From: Paraburkholderia sp. FT54
GTDB lineage: Bacteria > Pseudomonadota > Gammaproteobacteria > Burkholderiales > Burkholderiaceae
Direction of reading: 5' to 3'
Assembly: GCF_031585635.1 (NCBI RefSeq)
Contig: NZ_CP134195.1
Coordinates: forward strand, 1,612,001-1,676,000
DNA length: 64,000 nt
The notes beneath the pieces are model-generated. The model made no database searches. It was not told the DNA's origin and was given only the letters and a program-made list of their open reading frames with translations. Of this stretch, positions 51,362 to 61,525 are shown piece by piece. How positions within the stretch are numbered: position 1 is the stretch's first letter; the number at the start of each line of letters is the position of its first letter. Made by a program: the position numbers and the translations under genes.

Positions 51362-51428
51362 AGTGTTCGGCGGCGTTCACGATGGCGACCGCCCGACCTG
51401 ATGCAGCTATACACACTGGGGAAGCACG

Positions 51429-53732
51429 TTGTTTAAACCTCATCGCTTTGTTCCAAAGACGGTTATAGCCGCGGCATTCGCCGCGCATGGGCTGGTTGCT
51501 CACGCAACGACGCCCTTCGTGGTGCAAGACATCCGGATCGAGGGATTGCAACGCGTCGAACCTGGTACCGTGTTCGCGTATCTGCCCATCAAGCAAGGCG
51601 ACACTTTCAGCGACGACAAGGCATCGGAGGCCATCCGCGCCCTGTATGCCACGGGCTTCTTCAACGACGTCAAGATCGCGACCGAAGGCAACGTCGTCAT
51701 CGTGCAGGTGCTGGAACGTCCGGCCATCGGCACGATCGACTTCGCCGGCATTCATGAGTTCGACAAGGACAACCTGACCAAGGCGCTGCGCGCCGTGGGT
51801 TTGTCGCAAGGCCGTTACTACGACAAGGCGCTGGTCGACAAAGCCGAGCAGGAACTGAAGCGTCAGTATCTGACACGGGGCTACTACGCCGCTGAAGTCA
51901 CCACCACGATCACGCCGATCGACCGCAACCGTGTGGCCGTGCTGTTCGCGGTGGCCGAAGGTCCGAGCGCGAAGATCCGCCAGATCAACTTCATCGGCAA
52001 CAAGGCGTTCAGCACGGGTACGCTGCGCGACGAAATGCAGTTGTCCACGCCGAACTGGTTCTCGTGGTACACGAAGAACGACCTGTACGCGAAAGACAAG
52101 CTCACCGGCGACCTCGAAAACGTCCGCTCGTATTACCTGAATCGCGGCTACCTCGAGTTCAACATCGACTCGACGCAGGTGTCGATCTCGCCGGACAAGA
52201 AGGACATGTATCTGACGGTCACGCTGCACGAAGGCGAGCCGTACACGATTTCGAACATCAAGCTGGCGGGCAATCTGCTCGACCGCGAGCCGGAGCTGGC
52301 CAAGCTCATCAAGATCAAACCGGGTGACCGCTTCTCGGCTGAAAAGCTGCAAGCCACCACCAAGGCTATCGTCGACAAGCTCGGCGAATACGGCTATGCG
52401 TTCGCCACTGTCAATGCGCAGCCGCAGATCGATCAGGCCAACCACAAGGTCGACCTGACGCTGCAGGTGGACCCGAGCCGCCGCGTCTACGTGCGCCGCA
52501 TCAACGTGGTCGGCAACACGCGTACCCGTGACGAAGTGGTGCGCCGCGAAATGCGCCAGCTCGAAAGCTCGTGGTTCGATTCGAACCGCCTCGCGCTGTC
52601 GAAAGACCGGATCAACCGTCTCGGCTACTTCACGGATGTCGACGTGACCACGGTGCCGGTGGAAGGCACGCCGGACCAGGTGGATGTGGACGTCAAGGTG
52701 GCCGAAAAGCCGACTGGCGCGATCACGCTGGGTGCGGGCTTCTCGTCGACCGACAAGGTGGTGCTCTCGGCCGGCGTGTCGCAGGACAACGTGTTCGGCT
52801 CGGGCACGAGTCTCTCGGTGAACGTGAATACCGCGAAGACGTACCGTACGCTGACGGTCACGCAGGTCGACCCGTACTTCACGGTCGACGGCATCAAGCG
52901 CATTACGGACGTTTATTACCGTACGTACCAGCCGCTGTACTACTCGACGGATTCGAGCTTCAAGATCGTCACGATCGGCGGCGACCTGAAGTTCGGTATT
53001 CCGTTCTCGGAAGTCGACACCGTGTACTTCGGTGCCGGCCTCGAGCAGAACCAGCTGGACGTCGACGCGAACACGCCGCAAAGCTACATCGACTACGTGA
53101 ACAATTTCGGCCGCGTGTCGAACAACGTGCCGATCACGGTGGGCTGGTCGCGCGACGCGCGTGACAGCGCACTGGTGCCGAGCCGCGGCTACTTCACGCA
53201 GGCGAACGCCGAGTACGGCACGCCGATCGGCGGCACGCAGTACTACAAGGCCGACATCAACGCGCAGTACTATTATTCGTTTGCGCGCGGCTTCGTGCTG
53301 GGCTTCAACTTCCAGGGCGGTTACGGTAACGGCCTCGGCGGCAAGCCTTATCCGATTTTCAAGAACTACTACGCGGGCGGTATCGGTTCGGTGCGGGGCT
53401 ACGAGCCGAGCTCGCTGGGTCCGCGCGACGCCAAGACGAACGACCCGATCGGCGGCTCCAAGCTGCTGGTGGGTAACATCGAATTGACGTTCCCGCTGCC
53501 GGGCACGGGCTACGACCGCACGCTGCGGGTCTTCACGTTCCTCGACGGCGGTAACGTCTGGGGTACGGAAGGTAACAGCATCGGCGCCAACGGCCTGCGT
53601 TACGGCTATGGTGTCGGTCTGGCGTGGATCTCGCCGATCGGCCCGCTCAAGCTCAGCCTGGGCTTCCCGCTCACGAAGCACACCGGCGACCAGTATCAGA
53701 AATTCCAGTTCCAGATCGGGACGGCATTCTGA
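51429..53732 (+). CDS. bamA: Outer membrane protein assembly factor BamA
   Basis: Core of the BAM complex that inserts beta-barrel proteins. The 767 residues have a signal peptide (about 1-26, ending LVAHA), five POTRA domains (about 27-345) and a 16-strand barrel domain (about 370-767) with the conserved GGIGSVRGYEPSSLGPRD lid segment and a C-terminal aromatic Phe before the end (IGTAF). The start is TTG, with GGGGAAG upstream. The long opposite-strand frame is a shadow. Confidence 0.98.
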   Translation: MFKPHRFVPKTVIAAAFAAHGLVAHATTPFVVQDIRIEGLQRVEPGTVFAYLPIKQGDTFSDDKASEAIRALYATGFFNDVKIATEGNVVIVQVLERPAIGTIDFAGIHEFDKDNLTKALRAVGLSQGRYYDKALVDKAEQELKRQYLTRGYYAAEVTTTITPIDRNRVAVLFAVAEGPSAKIRQINFIGNKAFSTGTLRDEMQLSTPNWFSWYTKNDLYAKDKLTGDLENVRSYYLNRGYLEFNIDSTQVSISPDKKDMYLTVTLHEGEPYTISNIKLAGNLLDREPELAKLIKIKPGDRFSAEKLQATTKAIVDKLGEYGYAFATVNAQPQIDQANHKVDLTLQVDPSRRVYVRRINVVGNTRTRDEVVRREMRQLESSWFDSNRLALSKDRINRLGYFTDVDVTTVPVEGTPDQVDVDVKVAEKPTGAITLGAGFSSTDKVVLSAGVSQDNVFGSGTSLSVNVNTAKTYRTLTVTQVDPYFTVDGIKRITDVYYRTYQPLYYSTDSSFKIVTIGGDLKFGIPFSEVDTVYFGAGLEQNQLDVDANTPQSYIDYVNNFGRVSNNVPITVGWSRDARDSALVPSRGYFTQANAEYGTPIGGTQYYKADINAQYYYSFARGFVLGFNFQGGYGNGLGGKPYPIFKNYYAGGIGSVRGYEPSSLGPRDAKTNDPIGGSKLLVGNIELTFPLPGTGYDRTLRVFTFLDGGNVWGTEGNSIGANGLRYGYGVGLAWISPIGPLKLSLGFPLTKHTGDQYQKFQFQIGTAF

Positions 53733-53773
53733 TCTGGCTGCAGACGGCCCGGCCAAACTACAGTATCGAGAGG

Positions 53774-54301
53774 ATGACTTTGCTAACCGGTATGTTTTCG
53801 AAACGTGTGGCGTGCGCGCTGGCGCTGGCGATGACCTTGGGTGTCGGGGTCGCCCATGGGCAGGAGGCCAGGATCGCGGCGGTGAATTCCGACCGTATCC
53901 TGCGCGAATCCGCTGCCGCGAAGGCCGCGCAGGTCAAGCTCGAGGCCGAGTTCGCCAAGCGTGACAAGGACCTTGCCGACATGGCGCAGAAGCTGAAGTC
54001 GATGTCCGATTCCCTCGACAAGAACGGCGCGTCCATGTCGCCCGCAGATCGCGCGCAAAAGCAGCGCGATCTGTCGCAACTGGACACGGACTTCCAGCGC
54101 AAGCAACGCGAGTTTCGTGAAGACCTGAACCAGCGCCGCAATGAAGAGCTGGCGGCGGTGCTCGACCGGGCCAACAAGGTGATCAAGCAGATCGCCGAGG
54201 CGCAGCATTACGATCTGATCGTTCAGGAAGCAGTGTATGTGAGCCCGCGCATCGATATCACCGATCAGGTGCTGAAGGCACTGGCGGCTTCGGGTAATTG
54301 A
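53774..54301 (+). CDS. skp: Periplasmic chaperone Skp (OmpH)
   Basis: Holds outer-membrane proteins in the periplasm on their way to BamA. The 175-residue product has a signal peptide (about to VAHG), IAAVNSDRILRESAAAK, and long charged helices forming the coiled tentacles, ending LIVQEAVYVSPRIDITDQVL. The start is uncertain: this ATG touches GAGAGG with no spacer. A TTG at 53780 is spaced better, and an ATG at 53792 is also possible. It lies 41 nt after bamA. Confidence 0.92.
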   Translation: MTLLTGMFSKRVACALALAMTLGVGVAHGQEARIAAVNSDRILRESAAAKAAQVKLEAEFAKRDKDLADMAQKLKSMSDSLDKNGASMSPADRAQKQRDLSQLDTDFQRKQREFREDLNQRRNEELAAVLDRANKVIKQIAEAQHYDLIVQEAVYVSPRIDITDQVLKALAASGN

Positions 54302-54367
54302 ACGTGGTTGCCGAGCGGGATGGCCCGGCAGTAGAACTGACAAGTTGGACTAACAGCAGCGACCATC

Positions 54368-54561
54368 TTGCATGGGATCGGAGTAAGGCGGTGATGCGCC
54401 AACTCGGGTCGACAGCTTTGCATGGGATAGGAGTAAGCGCTAAAGCGCTAACTCGGGTCGACAGCTTTGCATGGGACCAGAGTAAGCGCTAAAGCGCCAA
54501 CTCTGGTCGACAGCTTTGCATGGGATCCGAGTAAGCGCTAAAGCGCTAACTCGGATCGACA
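54368..54561 (+). repeat. Array of four 49-50 bp structured repeats between skp and lpxD
   Basis: Units start TTGCATGGGA at 54368, 54418, 54467 and 54516 (lengths 50, 49, 49, about 46). Each holds an outer stem near GAxxxGAGT / ACTCxxxTC and an inner hairpin, AGCGC-TAAA-GCGCT in copies 2 and 4 (one base changed in copy 3, and GGCG/CGCC in copy 1). Units end CGACAGCT. Copy 3 pairs GACCAGAGT with ACTCTGGTC and copy 4 GATCCGAGT with ACTCGGATC: different but each perfect. The array ends 17 nt before the lpxD start. It lies in a non-coding gap of 277 nt, and the unit length is not a multiple of three. It may belong to the repeated small-RNA type reported in betaproteobacteria (Rfam has a toxic small RNA family), which I cannot confirm. 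Confidence 0.85.
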
Positions 54562-54578
54562 CAGGAGACAGGATAGGC

Positions 54579-55691
54579 ATGGCATTTACGCTCGAGGACA
54601 TCGTCCAACGGTTCGGCGGTGAAGTAGTCGGAGACGGTTCGCAGCGCGTCGGCGGCCTCGCGCCGCTCGACCAGGCAGGCCCGGACCAGCTGGCGTTCCT
54701 CGCCAATCCGAAGTACCTTTCGCAGGTCGAAACGACCCGTGCGGGCGCGGTGTTGATCAACGCCGACGACCTCGCCAAGCTCGCTTCCCGCGAGAATCGT
54801 AACTTCATCGTCACGCCGAATCCGTATGCTTACTTCGCGCGCGTCGCGCAAACTTTCATCGACCTGGCCGCACCCAAGGCAGTCCCCGGCGTGCATCCGA
54901 GCGCGAGCATCGACCCGTCGGCGCAGATTGCCGCGAGCGCGGTGATCGGTCCGCACGTCACGGTGGAAGCAGGCGCGGTGATCGGCGAAAACGTTCGGCT
55001 CGACGCCAATGTCGTGATCGGCCGCGGCACGCGCATCGGCGCGGGCTCGCACCTTTATCCGAATGTCGCCGTGTACCACGGTTGCAAGCTCGGCGAGCGC
55101 GTGATCGTGCACGCCGGCGCGGTGATCGGCTCGGACGGTTTCGGCTTCGCACCGGATTTCATCGGCGAGGGTGAGGCACGTACCGGTAGCTGGGTGAAGA
55201 TTCCGCAGGTCGGCGGCGTGTCGATCGCGGCGGACGTGGAAATCGGCGCGAACACCACCATCGACCGTGGCGCCATGGCCGACACGATCATCGAAGAGTG
55301 CGTGAAGATCGATAACCTCGTGCAGATCGGCCACAATTGCAAGGTCGGCGCCTACACGGTGATCGCCGGCTGCGCGGGCATCGCGGGCAGCACGACGATC
55401 GGACGTCATTGCATGATCGGCGGCGCCGTCGGGATTGCGGGGCACGTCACGCTGGCCGACTATGTGATCGTCACGGCGCAGTCCGGCGTCTCGAAATCGT
55501 TGTTGAAGCCTGGTATGTACACCAGTGCCTTCCCAGCTGTGAACAATGCAGACTGGAACAAGAGCGCGGCTCTGCTGCGCAACATCGGCAAACTCCGCGA
55601 TCGTATCAAGGCGCTTGAAAACGCCGCGGCTGAGCAGCAGGACAGCCCGGCCGCCAACGCGGCAGGCAAGGCCGCAGGCGATAAAGTCTGA
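54579..55691 (+). CDS. lpxD: UDP-3-O-(3-hydroxyacyl)glucosamine N-acyltransferase
   Basis: Third step of lipid A synthesis. The 370 residues have an N-terminal uridine-binding domain (about 1-105), a left-handed beta-helix of hexapeptide repeats (about 108-330) including the catalytic-His region IGHNCKVG, and a C-terminal helix ([12 protein letters not shown]). An extra 25-residue Ala-rich tail ends the protein. The start ATG follows AGGAGA; the open frame above it runs through the repeat array and is not coding. Confidence 0.96.
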   Translation: MAFTLEDIVQRFGGEVVGDGSQRVGGLAPLDQAGPDQLAFLANPKYLSQVETTRAGAVLINADDLAKLASRENRNFIVTPNPYAYFARVAQTFIDLAAPKAVPGVHPSASIDPSAQIAASAVIGPHVTVEAGAVIGENVRLDANVVIGRGTRIGAGSHLYPNVAVYHGCKLGERVIVHAGAVIGSDGFGFAPDFIGEGEARTGSWVKIPQVGGVSIAADVEIGANTTIDRGAMADTIIEECVKIDNLVQIGHNCKVGAYTVIAGCAGIAGSTTIGRHCMIGGAVGIAGHVTLADYVIVTAQSGVSKSLLKPGMYTSAFPAVNNADWNKSAALLRNIGKLRDRIKALENAAAEQQDSPAANAAGKAAGDKV

Positions 55692-55899
55692 AACAGCAAG
55701 GCAACTGGCTAAGCAAATCGCAGGGCAACCTGCCGGCACCGCGTAAAATGGCGGGCAAGCATCAGGAAGCAAAGTCGGTTGCCGTGGCCGGGTGGCGCGG
55801 CCGCCGGGTCACGGCGAGCGCCGGCAGCACGCGTTACCAACCCACCTGCACCAGCATCCGCAGTCATCACCGCGCAGTCAATGCGTGAGCAGAAACACC

Positions 55900-56364
55900 A
55901 TGAGCACCGAAAAAATCAATCTCGACATTCATAAGATTCTCACGCTGCTGCCCCATCGTTACCCGATCCTGCTGGTCGACCGGGTGCTCGAACTCGAGCC
56001 GCACAAGAGCATCAAAGCGTTGAAGAACGTGTCGATCAACGAACCGTATTTCCAGGGTCATTTCCCGACGCGTCCGGTGATGCCGGGCGTGCTGATTCTC
56101 GAAGCGCTCGCGCAAACGGCGGCTCTGCTGACGTTTTCGGAAGAGCCGAGCGACCCGTCGAACACGCTGTATCTGTTCGTCGGCATCGACGACGCGCGCT
56201 TCAAGCGCGTGGTCGAACCGGGCGATCAGCTGATCCTTAACTGCACGTTCGAGCGTCACATGCGCGGCATCTGGAAGTTCAAGGCGCGCGCCGAAGTGGA
56301 TGGCGTGGTCGCGGCGGAAGCCGACCTGATGTGCGCGGTACGGCACACGGACAAGGACGCTTAA
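55900..56364 (+). CDS. fabZ: 3-hydroxyacyl-ACP dehydratase FabZ
   Basis: Dehydrates 3-hydroxyacyl-ACP in fatty acid synthesis and competes with LpxA for 3-hydroxymyristoyl-ACP. The 154-residue hot-dog protein contains [16 protein letters not shown] and [20 protein letters not shown] (catalytic His) and [13 protein letters not shown] (catalytic Glu). It lies between lpxD and lpxA, the standard order. 208 nt separate it from lpxD; a longer frame is open upstream without homology. Confidence 0.98.
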   Translation: MSTEKINLDIHKILTLLPHRYPILLVDRVLELEPHKSIKALKNVSINEPYFQGHFPTRPVMPGVLILEALAQTAALLTFSEEPSDPSNTLYLFVGIDDARFKRVVEPGDQLILNCTFERHMRGIWKFKARAEVDGVVAAEADLMCAVRHTDKDA

Positions 56365-56474
56365 CGCGCCTGGCGCTTTAAGCCAGCGTCCGGGCGGTCG
56401 GCGGCGTCGCATGCGCGCTGACCTCCCGCCAGATGCCCATCCAGACAACGCAACAGAATCACAAGCGAGGACGC

Positions 56475-57263
56475 ATGAGCAGGATTCATCCCACTGCGAT
56501 CGTCGAACCGGGCGCACAACTCGACGAATCCGTCGAGGTCGGACCGTATGCCGTGATCGGCGCACATGTGACGATCGGCGCGCGGACCACGGTCGGTTCG
56601 CACAGCGTGATCGAAGGTCACACCACGCTCGGCGAAGACAACCGGATCGGCCACTACGCATCGGTTGGCGGCCGTCCGCAGGACATGAAGTACAAGGACG
56701 AGCCGACCCGGCTCGTGGTCGGCAACCGCAACACCATCCGCGAGTTCACCACGATCCACACCGGCACGATGCAGGACGCGGGCGTCACCACGCTCGGCGA
56801 CGACAACTGGATCATGGCGTACGTGCACATCGGGCACGATTGCCACGTCGGCAACAACGTCATTCTGTCGAGCAATGCGCAGATGGCCGGCCACGTGACG
56901 ATCGGCGACCATGCGATCATCGGCGGCATGTCGGGCGTGCATCAGTTCGTGCGCATCGGTGCGCATTCCATGCTGGGCGGCGCTTCGGCGCTGGTGCAGG
57001 ACATTCCGCCGTTCGTGATCGCCGCGGGCAACAAGGCCGAGCCGCACGGCATCAATGTGGAAGGTCTGCGCCGCCGCGGTTTCTCGCCGGACGCGATCTC
57101 GGCGCTGCGCGCGGCGTACCGCGTGCTGTACAAGAACGGCCTGTCGCTGGAAGAGGCGAAGGTGCAGCTGCGCGAACTCGCGTCCGCGGGTGGCGATGGC
57201 GATGCGCCGGTGCAGACGCTGCTCGCGTTCGTCGAAGCGTCGCAACGCGGCATCATCCGCTAA
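56475..57263 (+). CDS. lpxA: UDP-N-acetylglucosamine O-acyltransferase LpxA
   Basis: First step of lipid A synthesis. The 262 residues start [19 protein letters not shown], with hexapeptide repeats forming a beta-helix. The catalytic His is in [17 protein letters not shown] and the family-specific [17 protein letters not shown] follows. A C-terminal helical part closes the protein. GCGAGG lies 4 nt above the ATG. The lpxB start follows 3 nt after the stop. Confidence 0.98.
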   Translation: MSRIHPTAIVEPGAQLDESVEVGPYAVIGAHVTIGARTTVGSHSVIEGHTTLGEDNRIGHYASVGGRPQDMKYKDEPTRLVVGNRNTIREFTTIHTGTMQDAGVTTLGDDNWIMAYVHIGHDCHVGNNVILSSNAQMAGHVTIGDHAIIGGMSGVHQFVRIGAHSMLGGASALVQDIPPFVIAAGNKAEPHGINVEGLRRRGFSPDAISALRAAYRVLYKNGLSLEEAKVQLRELASAGGDGDAPVQTLLAFVEASQRGIIR

Positions 57264-57266
57264 CCG

Positions 57267-58436
57267 ATGGCATTGCAACCCAATCCATTGCGCGTCGCGA
57301 TGGTGGCCGGCGAGCCGTCCGGCGACCTGCTGGCGGCCTCGCTGCTCGACGGCCTCGCGAGCCGTCTGCCTGCCGGCACCCAGTACTATGGGATCGGCGG
57401 CCCGCGCATGATCGCCACGGGCTTCGACGCCCACTTCCCCATGGAAAAGCTGTCGGTGCGCGGTTATGTCGAGGCACTGAAGCACATTCCCGGCATCCTC
57501 GGCATTCGCAACGAGCTGAAGCGGCAGTTGCTGGCCGAGCCGCCGTCAGTGTTCGTCGGCGTGGATGCGCCCGATTTCAACTTCGGGCTCGAGCATCCGT
57601 TGCGCGACGCGGGCATTCCGACTGTTCACTTCGTGTGCCCGTCCATCTGGGCGTGGCGCGGCGGCCGCATCAAGAAGATCGCCAAGGCGGTCGACCACAT
57701 GCTGTGCGTGTTCCCGTTCGAAACGGCGCTGCTGGAGAAGGCGGGCGTCGCGGCATCGTACGTGGGCCATCCGCTCGCCGACGAAATTCCGCTCGTGCCG
57801 GACACGCTCGGCGCACGCCGAACGCTGGGTCTCGCCGAAGACGGGCCGATCATCGCGGTACTGCCGGGCAGCCGGCGCTCGGAGATCGACCTGATCGGGC
57901 CGACGTTTTTTGCCGCGATGGAAATGATGCAGCACCAGGAGCCGAGTCTGCGCTTCGTGATGCCGGCGGCCACGCCGGCATTGCGCGAGATGCTGCGGCC
58001 GCTGGTCGATTCGCACCCCGGCCTCGCGCTGACCATTACCGACGGCCAGGCGCAACTCGCCATGACCGCCGCCGACGCGATCCTCGTGAAGAGCGGCACC
58101 GTGACGCTCGAAGCGGCGCTGCTGAAAAAGCCGATGGTGATCTCATACAAGGTGCCCTGGCTGACCGGCCAGATCATGCGCCGCCAAGGCTATCTGCCGT
58201 ATGTCGGCCTGCCGAACATCCTGGCGGGGCGCTTCGTGGTGCCGGAGATCCTGCAGCACTTCGCCACGCCGCAGGCGCTGGCCGAAGCCACGCTGAAACA
58301 GTTGCGCGACGAGGCCAACCGGCGCACGCTGACGGAAATCTTCACGGAGATGCATCACGTGCTGAAGCAGAATACCGCGCAGCGCGCGGCGGAAGTCGTG
58401 GCGAGCGTCATCGAAAACCGGAAGGCGCGGCCGTGA
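57267..58436 (+). CDS. lpxB: Lipid A disaccharide synthase LpxB
   Basis: Glycosyltransferase joining UDP-diacylglucosamine and lipid X. The 389 residues begin [20 protein letters not shown], with [35 protein letters not shown], and the C-terminal [20 protein letters not shown]. Its stop overlaps the rnhB start (GTGA). Confidence 0.98.
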   Translation: MALQPNPLRVAMVAGEPSGDLLAASLLDGLASRLPAGTQYYGIGGPRMIATGFDAHFPMEKLSVRGYVEALKHIPGILGIRNELKRQLLAEPPSVFVGVDAPDFNFGLEHPLRDAGIPTVHFVCPSIWAWRGGRIKKIAKAVDHMLCVFPFETALLEKAGVAASYVGHPLADEIPLVPDTLGARRTLGLAEDGPIIAVLPGSRRSEIDLIGPTFFAAMEMMQHQEPSLRFVMPAATPALREMLRPLVDSHPGLALTITDGQAQLAMTAADAILVKSGTVTLEAALLKKPMVISYKVPWLTGQIMRRQGYLPYVGLPNILAGRFVVPEILQHFATPQALAEATLKQLRDEANRRTLTEIFTEMHHVLKQNTAQRAAEVVASVIENRKARP

Positions 58437-59176
58437 CCGCTGCACGCGCACCTCGCCGCAAAACCGTTGCCGGAGCGGCGGCGCAACAGGTCGGCCTGAA
58501 CTTCGAGACGCCGGACGACGTCGTCTGCGGCGTCGACGAAGCAGGGCGCGGCCCGCTGGCCGGCCCGGTCGTGGCTGCGGCGGTGATTTTCGATCCGTCC
58601 AAACCGATGATTCGCGGCCTCGACGATTCCAAAGTGCTGACCGCGAAAAAGCGCGACGAACTGTACGACAAGATCGTCGACCGGGCGCTGGCTTACTGCA
58701 TCGCTTCGGCAACCGTCGAAGAAATCGATTCGCTGAATATCCTGCACGCCACCATGCTGGCCATGAAGCGCGCCGTGGAAGGCTTATCCGTCGTGCCGAC
58801 GCTCGTGAAAATCGACGGCAATCGCTGTCCGACGCTGAGCGTGCGCAGCGAGGCGGTGATTGGCGGCGACGCGCTCGTCAAGAGCATTTCAGCGGCGTCG
58901 ATTCTTGCCAAGGTCACGCGTGACCGGATGCTGCTCGAATTGCATCAGACGTATCCTGTGTACGGCTTCAACGCGCATGCCGGGTACGGCACGCCGCAGC
59001 ATCTCGCGGCGCTGCGCGAGCATGGGCCTTGCGAGCATCATCGGCGCTCGTTCGCGCCGGTGCGTGAAGCGCATCTGCGCTTCGGCACGGGCGTGCCGCT
59101 GCCGGCCGGTGACGTGATCGTCGTGTCCGAAGTGATGCTCGACGACGACGCTTTTGGCGAACGCAACGCCTTCTGA
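58433..59176 (+). CDS. rnhB: Ribonuclease HII
   Basis: Degrades RNA in RNA-DNA hybrids and removes misincorporated ribonucleotides. The 247 residues start from a GTG overlapping lpxB by 4 nt. The catalytic segment [19 protein letters not shown] has Asp35/Glu36. [14 protein letters not shown] and [18 protein letters not shown] follow. A 25-residue basic N-terminus precedes the fold, and a 15-residue acidic tail follows. The much longer frame upstream is a shadow. Confidence 0.97.
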   Translation: MTAARAPRRKTVAGAAAQQVGLNFETPDDVVCGVDEAGRGPLAGPVVAAAVIFDPSKPMIRGLDDSKVLTAKKRDELYDKIVDRALAYCIASATVEEIDSLNILHATMLAMKRAVEGLSVVPTLVKIDGNRCPTLSVRSEAVIGGDALVKSISAASILAKVTRDRMLLELHQTYPVYGFNAHAGYGTPQHLAALREHGPCEHHRRSFAPVREAHLRFGTGVPLPAGDVIVVSEVMLDDDAFGERNAF

Positions 59177-59247
59177 ACGATACACAGGCGCTTAATGAGC
59201 GCCGCGTGTGACTCACCCTTTCCTCATTCTCACTGCCTTCGCTGCCT

Positions 59248-60033
59248 GTGAAAGCCATCACCTCGCGGGACAATCCGCTCTACAAGCGCCTGAAGGCACT
59301 GGCCGGCTCGACGCATCAACAACGCAAGAGCGGCCACGCGCTGCTCGAAGGGTTCCATCTCGCGAGCGCGTATCTCGACGTCGCCGGGCAACCGGAAATG
59401 TGCATCGTCACTGATGGCGCGCTGCGCCACGACGAAGCGCAGGCGATCGTTTCGCGCATCGAAGATCACCGTCTCGTGACGCTGCCGGACGCGTTGTTCG
59501 GGCAGTTGTCGAATGTCGTGCATGGCGTCGGCATTCTGCTGCTGGTCGAAAAGCTCGAGGCGCCGCTACCCGACACGGTCACGCAAACCTGCCTCGTCCT
59601 CGATGGCGTGCAGGACGCGGGCAACGTCGGCTCGATTCTGCGCAGCGCGGCGGCCGCGGGCATCCAGCAGGTGTTCTGCGCGCCGGGCACGGCCTACGCG
59701 TGGTCGTCGAAAGTCTTGCGCTCGGGCATGGGCGCGCACTTCCTGCTACAGATTCATGAAGATGTGGAAGCGCAGGCGTTGATCGAGCGTCTCGCGCTGC
59801 CGATCGTGATCACGGACTCGCACGGCGCCGAGGCGATCTACGATTGCGATCTGAGCGGGCCGCTCGCGTGGGTATTCGGCAACGAAGGGGCGGGCGTTTC
59901 GCCGATCTGGCGCGACGCGGTCTCGTTGCGAGTGACGATTCCCCAGCCGGGCGGCATGGAGTCGCTGAATGTGGCGGCCGCGGCGGCCGTGTGCGTGTTC
60001 GAGCAGTGCCGCCAGCAGCGCGGGCGTAGTTGA
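59248..60033 (+). CDS. TrmH-family (SpoU) RNA 2'-O-methyltransferase
   Basis: SAM-dependent knot-fold methyltransferase of rRNA or tRNA, 261 residues, from a GTG start. The N-terminal substrate domain begins ITSRDNPLYKRLKALAGS and has KSGHALLEGFHLASAYLD. Three motifs are DGVQDAGNVGSILRSAAAAG (motif 1), FGNEGAGVSP (motif 2) and TIPQPGGMESLNVAAAAAVC (motif 3). The target base is unknown; RlmB- or TsnR-like members share this shape. It lies 71 nt after rnhB and ends the envelope cluster, converging with ppsR. Confidence 0.93.
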   Translation: MKAITSRDNPLYKRLKALAGSTHQQRKSGHALLEGFHLASAYLDVAGQPEMCIVTDGALRHDEAQAIVSRIEDHRLVTLPDALFGQLSNVVHGVGILLLVEKLEAPLPDTVTQTCLVLDGVQDAGNVGSILRSAAAAGIQQVFCAPGTAYAWSSKVLRSGMGAHFLLQIHEDVEAQALIERLALPIVITDSHGAEAIYDCDLSGPLAWVFGNEGAGVSPIWRDAVSLRVTIPQPGGMESLNVAAAAAVCVFEQCRQQRGRS

Positions 60034-60189
60034 CGCAGGAGACGTGCGCACTCCGGCGTTCGTCTGCGCTCGAGTCTGTTTCAGGCCGCGGAGCTCAGAT
60101 CGCGCTCACGCCGTGGCTCGACAACACGCATGTTCTCGCGCGTGCCCGTGCTCAAGACCACCGGGCTCGCGCGACCCACGGGCAAAGGC

Positions 60190-61005
60190 TCAATAAGAAG
60201 GCCGGTCCAGCTTGATTTCCTGCAGGATCGTCGTGGCGATCTCTTCGATCGATTTGTGCGTCGACGACAACCACTTGATCCCTTCACGCCGCATCATCGC
60301 TTCGGCTTCGTTGATCTCGTAGCGGCAGTTCTCCGGCGCGGCGTACTTGCTGCCGGGCCGGCGCTCGTTGCGAATCTCCGAAAGCCGCTGCGGATCGATC
60401 GACAAGCCAAACATTTTCTGCCGATGCGCGAGCAGCGGCGTAGGCAATTTCCCGCGCTCGAAATCTTCCGGAATCAGCGGATAGTTGGCCGCCTTCACGC
60501 CATATTGCATGGCCAGATAGAGGCTGGTCGGCGTCTTGCCGCTGCGCGACACGCCGACCAGGATCACGTCGGCGTCGGCGAGATTGCGGTTCGATTGACC
60601 GTCGTCGTGGGCGAGCGAGAAGTTGATCGCCTCGATCCGGTTCTTGTACTCCTCGGTGTCGGCGTTCTGGTGGCCGCGGCCCATCGCGTGGCTCGACTTC
60701 AGTTCCAGTTCCTGTTCGAGCGGCTCGACGAAGGTCTGAAACATGTCCAGCACGAGCGCATTCGAGCCTTTGACGATCTGATTCGACGCGCTGTCCACCA
60801 GCGTCGTGAAGACGATCGGACGGCGGCCGTCCTGCACGATCGCTTCGTTGATCTTTTCGAGCGTGGCGTAAGCCTTTTCCGTCGAGTCGACGAAGGGTAC
60901 GCGAACCAGGCGGAATTTCTGGTCGAACTGGGAGAGGATCGAATGCGCGAAGGTTTCGGCAGTGATCCCGGTACCGTCGGAGACGATGAATACGGTGGGC
61001 GGCAT
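60190..61005 (-). CDS. ppsR: PEP synthase regulatory protein (kinase/pyrophosphorylase)
   Basis: Bifunctional regulator that inactivates PEP synthase by ADP-dependent phosphorylation and reactivates it by Pi-dependent dephosphorylation. The 271 residues begin [17 protein letters not shown] and have the P-loop [39 protein letters not shown] lies near the end. The start at 61005 matches the family; the frame is open 16 codons upstream. It is divergent from ppsA, its target gene. Confidence 0.96.
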   Translation of the reverse strand: MPPTVFIVSDGTGITAETFAHSILSQFDQKFRLVRVPFVDSTEKAYATLEKINEAIVQDGRRPIVFTTLVDSASNQIVKGSNALVLDMFQTFVEPLEQELELKSSHAMGRGHQNADTEEYKNRIEAINFSLAHDDGQSNRNLADADVILVGVSRSGKTPTSLYLAMQYGVKAANYPLIPEDFERGKLPTPLLAHRQKMFGLSIDPQRLSEIRNERRPGSKYAAPENCRYEINEAEAMMRREGIKWLSSTHKSIEEIATTILQEIKLDRPSY

Positions 61006-61525
61006 CAGTGGGGCTGGGGAACGTGAGCGAAAAAACGCGCTCGAATGAAACATCGCTATGGCGACGACGCTGCCCGGTGGCTAACCGGAGGCTGCAGCGG
61101 CGTTCAACCAGTGCGCCGTGGGCACCGCAACCGCGCCCGGATGGCGTCTGGGCCTCGCAAAAGCCCGCTGGCCGGTCCGGGGCGCGATTCGAGGCGCAAT
61201 TCTCGTCCGACTGTCACATTTTCAAAGTCGGCACGGTAGAATAGCGGCAACCTGTTGGATAAGCAATTGCAGGCGATTGGCGTCTAACTCGCCGCGAACG
61301 GTCGCTCAACGCCGCGCTTTTGGACGGTAACTTGTGGCGAACGTTGCGGATCGATCGGCAAATTCGCCCTTTCGCCTTCTTCGTCGCGCATTCGGCGCTT
61401 CGGGCAATGTGCAGCGATTGCTTCTCCAACAGGTTGTGCAAGACGCGAGGTCACGCTTCCAATGGGCGTCTCGCGTTCGAGCCCACTTGCACAGCCGTGA
61501 ATTTCTTTCACACTTAGGGGCTTGT
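61006..61525. other. Divergent region ppsR/ppsA
   Basis: 520 bp with no gene between the two starts. A TAGAAT hexamer at 61237-61242 is a possible plus-strand -10 for ppsA, but its -35 is poor. I see no strong hairpin or clear operator; the short open frames here look random. Confidence 0.4.

Noticed and set aside
51330..53756. An 808-codon open frame opposite bamA
   Set aside because: Antisense to BamA; repeats of charged residues only.
54298..54492. A small open frame across the skp-lpxD repeat array
   Set aside because: It starts inside the end of skp, changes reading of each 49-bp unit and has no ribosome site. The repeat looks RNA-structured, not coding.
56411..58432. A long open frame running from lpxA through lpxB into rnhB
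   Set aside because: Only the last 247 codons (RNase HII) are real. The upstream part is a shadow of lpxA and lpxB.
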